Shown here one piece after another: positions 24,704 through 33,404 of a stretch of 64,000 nucleotides of DNA; the first letter of the stretch is position 1; each line of letters opens with the position of its first letter. Origin of the DNA: Burkholderia sp. (GTDB lineage Bacteria > Pseudomonadota > Gammaproteobacteria > Burkholderiales > Burkholderiaceae); the NCBI GenBank assembly GCA_031253835.1, contig JAIRVP010000054.1, positions 124,001 to 188,000 on the forward strand. Direction: 5' to 3'. The notes under the pieces are model-generated. The model did not search any database and had not been told where the DNA came from. It saw only the letters and a list, made by a program, of their open reading frames with translations. A program made the translations under genes and the position numbers.

Positions 24704-25906
24704 TTGTCCACGCTCACCAACGCCTTCCAGCAATCCATCGGCCATCCCGTTCCCGACTGGTCCGCGCGCCCGCGCCCGGCGCGCATCGCGCTCGAAGGCC
24801 GCTACTGCCGGCTCGAACCGCTCGACGCCGAGCGCCATGCGGCCGACCTGTACGCCGCCTACTCGCACGCGCCCGACGGCAGCGACTGGACCTATCTCGC
24901 GCACGGCCCGTACGCCGACGAAGCGAGCTACCGCGACTACGCACGCGGCGCGCAGGCAAGCCCCGATCCGCTGCACTACACGGTGATCGATCGCGCCACG
25001 GGCCGCGCGGTCGGCACGCTCGCGCTGATGCGCATCGATCCGGCCAACGGCGTGATCGAAGTCGGCTCCGTCACGTTCTCGCCGCTGCTCAAGCGCACGC
25101 CGATCTCGACCGAAGCGCAATTCCTGCTGATGCAGTACGCGTTCGACACGCTCGGCTACCGGCGCTACGAATGGAAGTGCGACGACCTGAACGAACCGTC
25201 GCGCAAGGCGGCCGCGCGGCTCGGCTTCCGTTACGAGGGCACGTTCCGGCAGGCGATCATCTATCGCGGCCGCAACCGCGACACCGCGTGGTTCTCGATC
25301 ATCGACGGCGAATGGCCGGACGTCCGCGCCCCGTTCGAAGCATGGCTCGCGCCGGACAACTTCGACGCCGAGGGCAACCAGCGCCAGTCGCTCACCGCGA
25401 TCCGCCATGCGCAGGCCGGCGCGCGCGACGCGGCCAGCCGTGCGAACGACGCGACGCGCGTCACGGTCCGCCCGCTCGTCGCGGCCGATGAAGCCGCGTG
25501 GCGCCCGCTGTGGCAGGGCTATCAGAAGTTCTACGACACCGCGCTGAGCGACGCGGTGTTCGCGACGACGTGGGCGCGCCTGATGGATCCCGCCGAACCG
25601 ATGTTCGTGCTCGGCGCATTCGACGCGTCGGGCGCGCTGGTCGGGATCGTGCATTCGATCTACCACCGCTCGTGCTGGACCGAAGGGCCGTACTGCTACC
25701 TGCAGGACCTGTACACGGCGCCCGACGCGCGCGGGCAAGGCGCGGGCGGCGCGCTGATCGAGGCCGTGTACGAACGGGCCCGCGAAGCCGGCGCGAGCCG
25801 CGTGTACTGGCTCACGCACGAAACCAACACGACCGCGCGCGCGCTGTACGACAAGCTCGCGAACAACGCGGGGTTCATCCAGTACCGGCACGATCTGAAG
25901 AAGTAA
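24704..25906 (+). CDS. Tandem GNAT N-acetyltransferase (two domains)
   Basis: About 400 residues with two acetyltransferase domains. The first (about 25-190) is of the RimJ-like type (RYCRLEPLDAERHAADLYAAY, then EWKCDDLNEPSRKAAARLGFRYEG). The second (about 250-400) is a compact GNAT with the acetyl-CoA motif LYTAPDARGQGAGGALI and a closing YRHDLKK. Start choice is uncertain: the TTG at 24704 begins the conserved protein, while an in-frame ATG is at 24662. It diverges from the MocR-type regulator, which probably controls it. The substrate is unknown. A fused pair may act on one substrate at two sites or be a duplication that diverged. Confidence 0.83.
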   Translation: MSTLTNAFQQSIGHPVPDWSARPRPARIALEGRYCRLEPLDAERHAADLYAAYSHAPDGSDWTYLAHGPYADEASYRDYARGAQASPDPLHYTVIDRATGRAVGTLALMRIDPANGVIEVGSVTFSPLLKRTPISTEAQFLLMQYAFDTLGYRRYEWKCDDLNEPSRKAAARLGFRYEGTFRQAIIYRGRNRDTAWFSIIDGEWPDVRAPFEAWLAPDNFDAEGNQRQSLTAIRHAQAGARDAASRANDATRVTVRPLVAADEAAWRPLWQGYQKFYDTALSDAVFATTWARLMDPAEPMFVLGAFDASGALVGIVHSIYHRSCWTEGPYCYLQDLYTAPDARGQGAGGALIEAVYERAREAGASRVYWLTHETNTTARALYDKLANNAGFIQYRHDLKK

Positions 25907-25935
25907 CGCAGATGGGCGGCCGGCCGGCGTTCCGT

Positions 25936-26427
25936 TCAGTCGAGCACGCCGGCCGGATCGTGCGCGTCGTCAGGCTCCGGCGCCCCGTCCCGCGCCGTGC
26001 CTGCAGTGCCGGCCGCGCCCGGCACCGACGCCGGGCAGATCATCTCGTCGCCATTGGCCGGTACGGGCCGCCGCACCGGCCGGAACACCGGCTCGCCCGG
26101 CTCGATCGGCTGCCCCGAGAGCGCGCAGCGGCCCGGCTGCAGCGCGACGCGCAAGCGCCAGCGTTGCTCGCCGTAATGGCAACGGCCGCTCTCGACCCAT
26201 CGAATCAGCAGACCGTCGTCACCGGCCTCCAGCACCGTGACGAACAGTTGCGGACGCAACGGCGACACTGCCGCCGCCGCATGCTCCGGAACCGGCGCGC
26301 GGCCGATCGTCACGAGCGGATGCGCGACGACGCCGTCGCGCGGCGGTCTCTCATCGTGCTCGCCATAGGCCGGCGCATCGCACGACACGTCTTCTTCGCA
26401 GATCGGGCTTTCCATGGTGTTGAGCAT
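25936..26427 (-). CDS. DUF3331 domain-containing protein
   Basis: A 163-residue protein whose middle and end match the DUF3331 pattern found mainly in Burkholderia (LLIRWVESGRCHYGEQRWR, then GRCALSGQPIEPGEPVFRP and a closing EMICPA). Conserved Cys residues occur in GRC and CALSG. Its function is not known. The first 60 residues are poorly conserved-looking and acidic. Two ATG codons, 26427 and 26415, are both possible. It lies 41 bases after the MFS gene on the same strand and is convergent with the GNAT gene. Confidence 0.72.
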   Translation of the reverse strand: MLNTMESPICEEDVSCDAPAYGEHDERPPRDGVVAHPLVTIGRAPVPEHAAAAVSPLRPQLFVTVLEAGDDGLLIRWVESGRCHYGEQRWRLRVALQPGRCALSGQPIEPGEPVFRPVRRPVPANGDEMICPASVPGAAGTAGTARDGAPEPDDAHDPAGVLD

Positions 26428-26468
26428 GCTCGACGAATTTCCGTGCAGGTTGAACGGCACCGGCGCAC

Positions 26469-27680
26469 TCAGCGCCGGCCCAGCGATTCGCGCAGCAGCG
26501 ACAGGCCGATTGCGGCACCGGCCACGGCGGCCGTGAGCATCAGCCCGATGCCGCCCGGCCAGCCGAACGCACCGACGATCGCGCCGATCGTCAGCGGCCC
26601 GATCACCTGGCCGAGATAGTTGCCCTGCACGACCCAGCCGATGCTGAGCGGCGCCAGCGACGGCGAAGGCGCGGAGTCCGGCGCGCAGGCCAGGATCGTC
26701 GCGGGCAGCATCCCGGCCATCGCCGAGAACGCGAAGCCCAGCGCGACCGCGAGCGGCGCGGGCGTCGCCGCGCTGAAGAGCCCTGCACCGGCCGCACCGA
26801 TCGCAACCGAGGTCGCGGCCATCACGATTCCCGGCCGGGCGCCGCACGACAGCAGCCAGCCGGCCGTCAGGTTGCCGATCACGCACGCGGCGACGATCGC
26901 CGCGCTGATCAGCCCCGCCGCGCCGACCGCGACGCCGAGGCGCTGCATCAGGAACACCGGCAGGAACGTCATCACCGCGAAGAACTGCACGTTGTAGGTC
27001 GCGAAGCCCAGCGCCAGGAGCGTGGTCGAACGCGACGCGAGCACGTCGCGCAGCGCGGGCCCGATGCGCGTCGCAGCCGCCGGACGCGACGGCGTGTCGG
27101 CCGATGTCGTGACGGGCACCGCGGCCGCCGCGACGAGCGTCAGCGCCGCGGCCGCGAGCCAGCCGTTGCGCCAGCCGCCCAGCAGCGGCCCGACGAGCAT
27201 CGACAGCGCCATGCCGGCCGGCATGAACGTGCTCCACAGGCCGAACACGAGATTGCGCCGCTCGGGCGGCGTCACGCGATTCAGCACGGCCGGCGCGGCG
27301 ACGACCACGATCACGAAACCGAGCCCTTCGGCGAAGCGCGTGGCCAGCAGCAGCGCGAAGCTGCCCGCCCACGCGCCGGCGACGCTCGACAGCCCGAGGA
27401 TGACGAGGCCCGTCGTCAGCAACAGCCGGTCGCCCCAGCGCCGCACCAGCAGGCCGGCGGCGATCCCGCCGAACACGCCGACAAACGGAAACACCGACAT
27501 GATCCCGCTCAGCGACGCCAGCGAGCCGCCGAACTCGTGCTGCAATGACGGCAACGCGATCGTCGCCTTGCCGACGTGCAACGCCGAGACGATGCTCGCC
27601 AGCACGACGTTCGCGACGGCGGCCCGGTAGCTGCGCGACGGCAGCGTGGCGGCATCGGCCGCGACAGGCGATTCGGTCAT
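26469..27680 (-). CDS. MFS transporter
   Basis: A 403-residue, 12-helix major facilitator with the motif-A region GLLVRRWGDRLLLTTG and an ERRNLVFGLWSTFMPAGMALS segment after helix 4, resembling CynX/NimT-like or drug-efflux families; the substrate cannot be assigned. The ATG at 27680 has GGAGG five bases upstream, a strong site. The promoter about 70 bases further up has a 19-bp spacer filled by a dyad, the pattern of MerR-controlled genes, which suggests induction by a drug, metal or redox signal. Confidence 0.85.
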   Translation of the reverse strand: MTESPVAADAATLPSRSYRAAVANVVLASIVSALHVGKATIALPSLQHEFGGSLASLSGIMSVFPFVGVFGGIAAGLLVRRWGDRLLLTTGLVILGLSSVAGAWAGSFALLLATRFAEGLGFVIVVVAAPAVLNRVTPPERRNLVFGLWSTFMPAGMALSMLVGPLLGGWRNGWLAAAALTLVAAAAVPVTTSADTPSRPAAATRIGPALRDVLASRSTTLLALGFATYNVQFFAVMTFLPVFLMQRLGVAVGAAGLISAAIVAACVIGNLTAGWLLSCGARPGIVMAATSVAIGAAGAGLFSAATPAPLAVALGFAFSAMAGMLPATILACAPDSAPSPSLAPLSIGWVVQGNYLGQVIGPLTIGAIVGAFGWPGGIGLMLTAAVAGAAIGLSLLRESLGRR

Positions 27681-27747
27681 CTGCACCTCCGTTGAAGCGG
27701 CCGCGTGCAACGGGATGTCTCACGCGCCCGCAATCGGACTGGCGCAC

Positions 27748-27778
27748 ATGATACAAATTGAAGTTCACTTTAAGTAAA
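27748..27778 (-). promoter_or_regulatory. MerR-type promoter with 19-bp spacer and internal dyad
   Basis: On the minus strand TTTACT (27778-27773) and TATCAT (27753-27748) are separated by 19 bp instead of about 17. The spacer holds the dyad TTAAAGT-GA-ACTTCAA (27773-27758), six of seven positions symmetric. MerR/SoxR-type activators bind such dyads and twist the DNA to activate. No merR gene is nearby. Confidence 0.6.
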
Positions 27779-27894
27779 GGGGTAACGTGCGCAACGATGC
27801 GTTTCGGCGATTGCGGCAATCGGTCGGCACGACCGTACGAAGTCGTCGCCCGAGCGCGCATCGGACCGCGCCACCCGCTGCCGCTCGTCTCGCG

Positions 27895-27920
27895 ATTCGT
27901 CTCAATGCGTTGAGACGAAT
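27895..27920 (+). promoter_or_regulatory. Perfect 11-bp inverted repeat, likely enhancer of the butanediol-type dehydrogenase
   Basis: ATTCGTCTCAA, a 4-base spacer TGCG, and TTGAGACGAAT form a perfect inverted repeat 150 bp upstream of a sigma-54-like element. Further GTCTC half-sites flank it (near 27888 and 27929). This is the layout of binding sites for NtrC-class activators such as AcoR-type regulators. Confidence 0.65.
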
Positions 27921-28070
27921 GTCCCGGCGTCTCACTCGATCCGCTATTTCGCAAGCGCAGCAGATACCGCACACATTTCCCTCCGGATCGTCGACCGTCG
28001 CCGCAAGCAATCATGCTGCGTCGCACACTCCGCTCCCCGTCCGGGCACCGCAACCGGCACCGATTCACGC

Positions 28071-28085
28071 TGGCCCCGTTCCTGC
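28071..28085 (+). promoter_or_regulatory. Sigma-54-like promoter of the butanediol-type dehydrogenase
   Basis: TGGCCC-CGTTC-CTGC differs from the -24/-12 consensus at two positions but keeps the essential GG and GC. The start would be near 28097, about 70 bases before the GTG start. The inverted repeat upstream supports it. Confidence 0.55.
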
Positions 28086-28167
28086 ATACCGGTCGAACGC
28101 GCATTCGCGCGACGGGCGCCCGGCAGCCACGCCAGGCGCCCGACGACAACCTGACGGAGACAGCAAC

Positions 28168-29265
28168 GTGAGTACACCGGCACCGATCACCGCCCGCAGC
28201 ATGAAAGCCGCCGTCTGGCGCGGCCGCCACGACATCCGCGTCGAAGAGGTTCCCGTTCCGGCGCGCCCGCCGGCAGGCTGGGTCACGATTCGCGTGCACT
28301 GGTGCGGCATCTGCGGCTCCGACCTGCACGAATACGTCGCGGGCCCCGTGTTCATCCCGGTCGATGCGCCGCATCCGCTGACGGGCCTGAAAGGCCAGTG
28401 CATCCTCGGCCACGAGTTCAGCGGCGAGATCGCCGAACTCGGCGCGGGCGTATCCGGCTTCGCGGTCGGCGACCGCGTGACGGCCGACGCGTGCCAGCAT
28501 TGCGGCACCTGCTGGTATTGCCGGCACGGGCTGTACAACATCTGCGAGAACCTCGCGTTCACCGGGCTGATGAACAACGGCGCGTTCGCCGAATTCGTGA
28601 ACGTGCCGGCCGAGCTGCTGTACAAGCTGCCCGACACCTTCCCGACCGAGGCCGGCGCGTTGATCGAACCGCTCGCGGTCGGGCTGCATGCGGTGAAGAA
28701 GGCCGGCAACATCGTCGGGCAGACTGTCGTCGTGGTCGGCGCGGGCACGATCGGCCTGTGCACGATCATGTGCGCGAAGGCCGCCGGCGCCGGGCGCGTG
28801 ATCGCGCTGGAGATGTCGGCCGCGCGCAAGCAGAAGGCGCTGGAAGTCGGCGCGAGCGTCGTCATCGATCCGAAGACGTCGGATGCGATCGCGGAAGTCA
28901 AGGCGCTGACGGGCGGCTACGGCGCCGACGTGTCGTTCGAGTGCATCGGGCACACGGCCACCGCGAAGCTCGCGATCGACGTGATCCGCAAGGCCGGCAA
29001 GTCGGTGATGGTCGGCATCTTCGAGGAGCCGACGCCATTCAACTTCTTCGACATCGTGTCGACCGAGAAGGAAGTGATCGGCTCGCTTGCCTACAACGGC
29101 GAATTCGCGGACGTGATCCGCTTCATCGCGGACGGCCGCATCGACGTGCAGCCGCTCATCACCGGGCGCATCGCGCTCGGCGACATCGTCGCGCACGGAT
29201 TCGAGGAACTGGTCAACCACAAGGACCGGAACGTGAAGATCATCGTTCAGCCGGCCGTTTCCTGA
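28168..29265 (+). CDS. Zinc-dependent medium-chain dehydrogenase, 2,3-butanediol dehydrogenase-like
   Basis: A 365-residue zinc alcohol dehydrogenase. Catalytic zinc residues are seen in HWCGICGSD and in the GHEFSGE motif. The structural-zinc cysteines are in CQHCGTCWYC and the following NIC. The NAD-binding VVVGAGTIGLCT follows. It is most like (R,R)-2,3-butanediol dehydrogenases, which interconvert butanediol and acetoin. GGAGA seven bases before the GTG at 28168 favours that start over the ATG at 28201. The upstream inverted repeat and sigma-54-like promoter suggest control by an acetoin-type activator, consistent with the assignment. Confidence 0.85.
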   Translation: MSTPAPITARSMKAAVWRGRHDIRVEEVPVPARPPAGWVTIRVHWCGICGSDLHEYVAGPVFIPVDAPHPLTGLKGQCILGHEFSGEIAELGAGVSGFAVGDRVTADACQHCGTCWYCRHGLYNICENLAFTGLMNNGAFAEFVNVPAELLYKLPDTFPTEAGALIEPLAVGLHAVKKAGNIVGQTVVVVGAGTIGLCTIMCAKAAGAGRVIALEMSAARKQKALEVGASVVIDPKTSDAIAEVKALTGGYGADVSFECIGHTATAKLAIDVIRKAGKSVMVGIFEEPTPFNFFDIVSTEKEVIGSLAYNGEFADVIRFIADGRIDVQPLITGRIALGDIVAHGFEELVNHKDRNVKIIVQPAVS

Positions 29266-29663
29266 TAGCTCGCGCATCACCCATTCGCTGCCGAGCGTCG
29301 CCCGATTCCCGGGCGACGTCTCCGATTGTCCCCTCCCGATTTCCTCCCTGCCGTCATCCGAAACGAACTGCATCCCGCGTTCCGCCCCGGACACGACGTT
29401 AAATAACTTTCGCAATCCAAACAATCAGGCACGACGCACCGCCCGCCAGATGCGCGATCAGGGTTTCTCCCGATCAAGCACGTTCGGCCCGAGGTCGACA
29501 GGACGGTGGCGCAAGGCGATCCTGTGCAACGCCCGATCCGGCTTCCCGGCCGCGATCGGTGCCGCCGCCCGACGGCGGAACATCTGTTGAACCTCACGGT
29601 GCAACGGCGCCGACAGGCCGAGAATACGGGCCTACCCGGGATAGCTTGCAAACATGGTGTGTC
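29266..29663. other. Intergenic region, 398 bp, with a hairpin after the dehydrogenase gene
   Basis: CGTCGCCC-N7-GGGCGACG (29296-29318) is an 8-bp hairpin 30 bases after the dehydrogenase stop, without a U run, so only a possible terminator. Nothing else is recognisable; no clear promoter for the histidine kinase was found. Confidence 0.4.
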
Positions 29664-31595
29664 ATGACCCTCTCGTTCCATCGGGATCGCGCAAACAATA
29701 TTCGGACGCTGACGATCCAGCAGAAGACCCATATCGGCTTCGCGCTCGTCACCACGCTGCTGGCCGTGCTGTGCGGCACGATCATCTGGGGAAGTGTCCG
29801 GCAATACCGGCAGGAAAGCGCCGACCTGCAAAGCTTCGAATTCATCCACGGCGCGATGGTCGCCGCCAACATGCTGTCGGCCGAGCGCGGCCCGACGAAC
29901 GACCTGCTGGTGCGCCTGCAGAACGGCGACGCAACGGAAGTGCGCAACCTGCTCGCCGCCCGCGACCGTTCCGACCAGGCGCTCGCACACTTTCGTGCCG
30001 GAATCGGACAGGCGGCCGCGCTCGACGACCGCGAGCGCAGCAACCTGCTGCACGCGCTCGACGCCCTCCGGATCACGCTCGCCGATGCGCGCGCGGAAGT
30101 CGATGCGCTCGACGCCCGGCCGCTCGCGTCACGCACGGTTCACGCCATCCAGCACGCACAGGCGCGCCTGTTCCGCGTCGTCGACACGGTGTCGCTGCTG
30201 ATCGACGGCGCGATGACCGATACGGCGATGCGCGACCCGCACACGTCGGGGGCGATCCTGCTGGCGCGGCTCCTGAGCGATCTCCGCGAATACGCGGGCC
30301 GCACGGGCTCGCTGCTCATTGCACCGATGTACACGCGGCAGGCGCTCGACCGCGGGCAGTTCGCGGACATCATGCTGATACGCGGACGCATCGAGCAATT
30401 GCGTGCACTGATCGACGGCGCGATCGGCGCCCAACTCGACGATGCCGACGTGGCGCGCGAGTATGCGCAGCTCAACGCGGCATTCGACACGCACCTGCTC
30501 CCGCTCGTCGACACGATCGTCGCGAACGGCCGGACCGGCACCTACGCGATGAGCGCCGCCGATTTCTCGAGGACGATCGTCCCGTATTTCCGTCCGTGCG
30601 AACGGCTGCGCGACCGTGTCATCGATGTCGCCCGGCGTCGTGCCGTTTCGGACCGGAACACCGCGCGGATCAAGGTGGCGATATCGGCGTTCGCGACCGC
30701 ACTCAGCATCGCGATCCTGATCTCGCTCGCACGCGGCACGCAGCGGCTGCTGTCGAAGCCGCTCGACGTGCTCGGCCGCCGGATCGTCGCGCTCAGCGAC
30801 GGCGATACGACGCACGTCGCGATGCCGCGCGGCATCGGGCCCGAGATTGCCCGCATCCATGACGCGCTGGAGACGTTGCGCAACGCGCATGTCCGCCGCG
30901 ACATGCTCGAGCGCCAGCGCAACGACATGCTGACGCTGTTCTCGCACGACATGCGCGCGCCGCTGACGTCGCTGATCATCCTGATCGACGCGCAGGAACA
31001 CCGCGCGAGCGATGCACGGACGAAGCAGCAGTTCACGAGAATCGCCAGGCTGGCGCGGCACACGCTGGCGATGGCCGACGGTTTCGCGCAGCTGTCGCGT
31101 GCGGAGGCCAGCGAATACGAACACGTGCCGATCAATCTCGCCGACCTGATGAACGAGGCCCGCGACGCGGTGTGGCCGCTCGCGCACCGGAAGCACATGT
31201 CGATCGACGACGTGCCGCGGCGCGACGACACGATCGTGCCGGGCGACCCCGCGCTGCTGTCGCGCGCGCTGATCAACCTGCTGGACAACGCGATCAAGTA
31301 CAGCGCATCGCTGACGAGCGTCGAATGCCGGGTCGAGCCGGGTGCCGACGGCATGACCGTGCGCTGCACGATTCGCGACAGCGGATGCGGAATCAGCAGC
31401 GCGGACCAGACGCGGCTGTTCGAGCGTTACCGGCGCTTCCGCACCGCCGGACAACCGGAAACCAGCGGCGTCGGGCTCGGCATGGCGTTCGTCAAGACGG
31501 TCGTCGAGCGGCATGGCGGCACGATCGAGGTACAGAGCGCCGTGCTGCAGGGCACCACGGTCACGATCACGCTGCCGGCAGCCGCCCACGCGTGA
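29664..31595 (+). CDS. Orphan sensor histidine kinase
   Basis: A 643-residue inner-membrane kinase. Transmembrane helix 1 (about 24-44) and helix 2 (about 333-354) bracket a roughly 290-residue, mostly helical periplasmic sensor that includes MLSAERGPTNDLLV, reminiscent of nitrate/nitrite-sensing (NIT-type) bundles but not certainly one. A short HAMP-like stretch follows, then the H-box FSHDMRAPLTSL with His428, the N-box LLDNAIKYS, and G-boxes DSGCGIS and GVGLGMAFVK. It is a complete kinase with no receiver domain. No response-regulator gene is adjacent, so its partner is encoded elsewhere. The ATG at 29664 begins just before the first helix. Confidence 0.88.
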   Translation: MTLSFHRDRANNIRTLTIQQKTHIGFALVTTLLAVLCGTIIWGSVRQYRQESADLQSFEFIHGAMVAANMLSAERGPTNDLLVRLQNGDATEVRNLLAARDRSDQALAHFRAGIGQAAALDDRERSNLLHALDALRITLADARAEVDALDARPLASRTVHAIQHAQARLFRVVDTVSLLIDGAMTDTAMRDPHTSGAILLARLLSDLREYAGRTGSLLIAPMYTRQALDRGQFADIMLIRGRIEQLRALIDGAIGAQLDDADVAREYAQLNAAFDTHLLPLVDTIVANGRTGTYAMSAADFSRTIVPYFRPCERLRDRVIDVARRRAVSDRNTARIKVAISAFATALSIAILISLARGTQRLLSKPLDVLGRRIVALSDGDTTHVAMPRGIGPEIARIHDALETLRNAHVRRDMLERQRNDMLTLFSHDMRAPLTSLIILIDAQEHRASDARTKQQFTRIARLARHTLAMADGFAQLSRAEASEYEHVPINLADLMNEARDAVWPLAHRKHMSIDDVPRRDDTIVPGDPALLSRALINLLDNAIKYSASLTSVECRVEPGADGMTVRCTIRDSGCGISSADQTRLFERYRRFRTAGQPETSGVGLGMAFVKTVVERHGGTIEVQSAVLQGTTVTITLPAAAHA

Positions 31596-31746
31596 CGAGC
31601 GTGACGCAACCGGTCACGGCGGACGGCGATTGCGCCACCGCAGCCGCGCACGATTCTTCGATATACTGGACCGAACCCTTTTCGGGGCAACCGGGGGCCA
31701 CCACGCCCTTCGCGCGTTCGCCCCAACCTGCGTGGAATTGCGCACC

Positions 31747-32403
31747 GTGAAACCGCGAGCCGGACTGATACTCGAACTCTTCGTCAACCTCGTGCTGCCA
31801 TGGGCGGCCTACCGGGTCGCGCAGCCGCATTTCGGCGAAACCGGCGCGCTGTACGCGTCGGCGGTTCCGCCGATCATCTGGTCGATCGTCGAATTCGTCC
31901 GCTCGCGCCGTGTCGACGCGGTGGCGGCCATCGTGCTGCTCGGCATCGCGCTGTCGATCGTCGGAATGGCGCTCGGCGGCAGCCCGCGCACGCTGCTGAT
32001 GCGCGAATCGCTCGCATCGGGCTCGATCGGCGTCGTGTTCCTGCTGTCGCTGTTCCGCGAACGCCCGCTGATCTTCTATCTCGCCCGCGCGACGGTAGCC
32101 CGCGAGATGGACGGCGGCGCCGCGCACTTCGAAGCGGTCTGGGCCGCGCAGCCGGGGCTGCGGCAGATGCTGCGGCGGATGACGTTCGTGTGGGGCGGCT
32201 TCATGACGCTGGAAATGCTGCTGCGCTGCTGGATGGTGATGACCTGGCCGGTCGAGCGCGTGCTCGTCGTATCGCCGATCGTCGGCTACACGGTGTTCGG
32301 CTGCCTGCTGGCGTGGACGTTCTGGTACCGGCGGCGGATGCGCGTGCGCAACAGCGTCGACATCCCGGGCCGCAGCGGCGTCACCGAAACCGCCGGCCGC
32401 TGA
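31747..32403 (+). CDS. VC0807-like integral membrane protein
   Basis: A 218-residue protein with five or six hydrophobic helices (ILELFVNLVLPWAAYRVA, then ALYASAVPPIIWSIVEFVR, and others), resembling the VC0807 family of membrane proteins of unknown function. Between helices is the charged stretch FRERPLIFYLARATVAREMD. The start is taken as GTG 31747 just before the first helix; a GTG at 31732 is an alternative. It lies 151 bases after the kinase gene on the same strand, but a functional link is not evident. Confidence 0.7.
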   Translation: MKPRAGLILELFVNLVLPWAAYRVAQPHFGETGALYASAVPPIIWSIVEFVRSRRVDAVAAIVLLGIALSIVGMALGGSPRTLLMRESLASGSIGVVFLLSLFRERPLIFYLARATVAREMDGGAAHFEAVWAAQPGLRQMLRRMTFVWGGFMTLEMLLRCWMVMTWPVERVLVVSPIVGYTVFGCLLAWTFWYRRRMRVRNSVDIPGRSGVTETAGR

Positions 32404-32506
32404 CGCCCGGCGTGCCGGCGACGCTCCGTTCGTCGACGACCCGGCAGCAGTCACGGCCGCTGCTGTATGATGCGCGGCGTCTCGTCCGACCCAAGCCTTC
32501 CCCGTC

Positions 32507-33373
32507 ATGTCCCTTTCGCTCCTTCCGTGTGCCACGATCTGGCTCGCCCTGTTCGCGGCCGCCGCATTCGCGTGGCATCGCCCGCTGCACGGCCTGAGCA
32601 TCATCCTGGCCACGTTCGGCTATGCCGTCGCGCTGGCGTTCGGCAAGCTCGGAGCGGTCGCACTGGCGCCGCTCGCGCTGCTGGCCGCGGCCGCGTGGGG
32701 TGTGTTGCCCGCGCGCCCGCTCGCGGTGCGGATCGCCGCGCACGCCGTGTTTGCCGCGCTGGCGGTCGCGCTGAGCCTCCACCTGATCCCCGGTTTCCAC
32801 AATCCGCTCGTGATCGGCCCGACGCGCTTCACGCCGGACGCCGTGCCGTTCACGATGTACCTGAATCTCGACAAGCCGCTGGTCGGCCTGTGGCTGCTGT
32901 GGGCGCTGCCGTGGGTCGCGCCCGACGTCGCACTGTCGCGCGCGCTGCGCACCGGTACGGTGGCGGCCGCCGCGACGGCCGCTGCGTGCCTGGCCGGCGC
33001 GCTCGCGTTCGGGATGGTCGGCTGGGCGCCCAAGTGGCCGGCGTCGGGCTGGCTGTGGCTCGCGAACAACCTGTTGCTCGTGACGCTTGCCGAGGAAGCA
33101 CTGTTCCGCGGCTACGTGCAAGGCGGGCTGACGCGCGCGCTCCGCGCGTTCTCGTGGGGCCCGTGGGTCGCGCTCGCGACCGGCGCGGTGCTGTTCGGCG
33201 CCGCGCATGCGGCCGGCGGCTGGCAATGGATCGTGCTGGGCACGGTGGCCGGCGCCGGCTACGGGCTCGCATGGCGGCGCGGCGGATTGCTCGCCTCCGC
33301 CATCGCGCATGCCGGGCTGAACGTCGTCCACTTCGGCCTGTTCACCTACCCGATGCTCGCCGCCGCACGCTGA
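32507..33373 (+). CDS. CPBP-family intramembrane protease
   Basis: A 288-residue, multi-helix membrane protein with the CPBP motifs LAEEALFRGYVQ, FGAAHAAGG and AHAGLNVVHF near the C-terminus. It is the second CPBP protein in the window and is not closely similar to the one at 21766; this one is rich in Ala/Leu/Trp and has the neighbourhood's high GC. The substrate is unknown. It is convergent with the aldo/keto reductase gene. Confidence 0.87.
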   Translation: MSLSLLPCATIWLALFAAAAFAWHRPLHGLSIILATFGYAVALAFGKLGAVALAPLALLAAAAWGVLPARPLAVRIAAHAVFAALAVALSLHLIPGFHNPLVIGPTRFTPDAVPFTMYLNLDKPLVGLWLLWALPWVAPDVALSRALRTGTVAAAATAAACLAGALAFGMVGWAPKWPASGWLWLANNLLLVTLAEEALFRGYVQGGLTRALRAFSWGPWVALATGAVLFGAAHAAGGWQWIVLGTVAGAGYGLAWRRGGLLASAIAHAGLNVVHFGLFTYPMLAAAR

Positions 33374-33404
33374 ACGCAGCGCACGGCGGCGCCTGCGCTG
33401 CCGC

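Noticed and set aside
25936-29424. A long minus-strand frame spanning DUF3331, MFS and the dehydrogenase region
   Set aside because: It reads through two real genes in the wrong frame and antisense to a third. Only the DUF3331 C-terminal end of it is coding.
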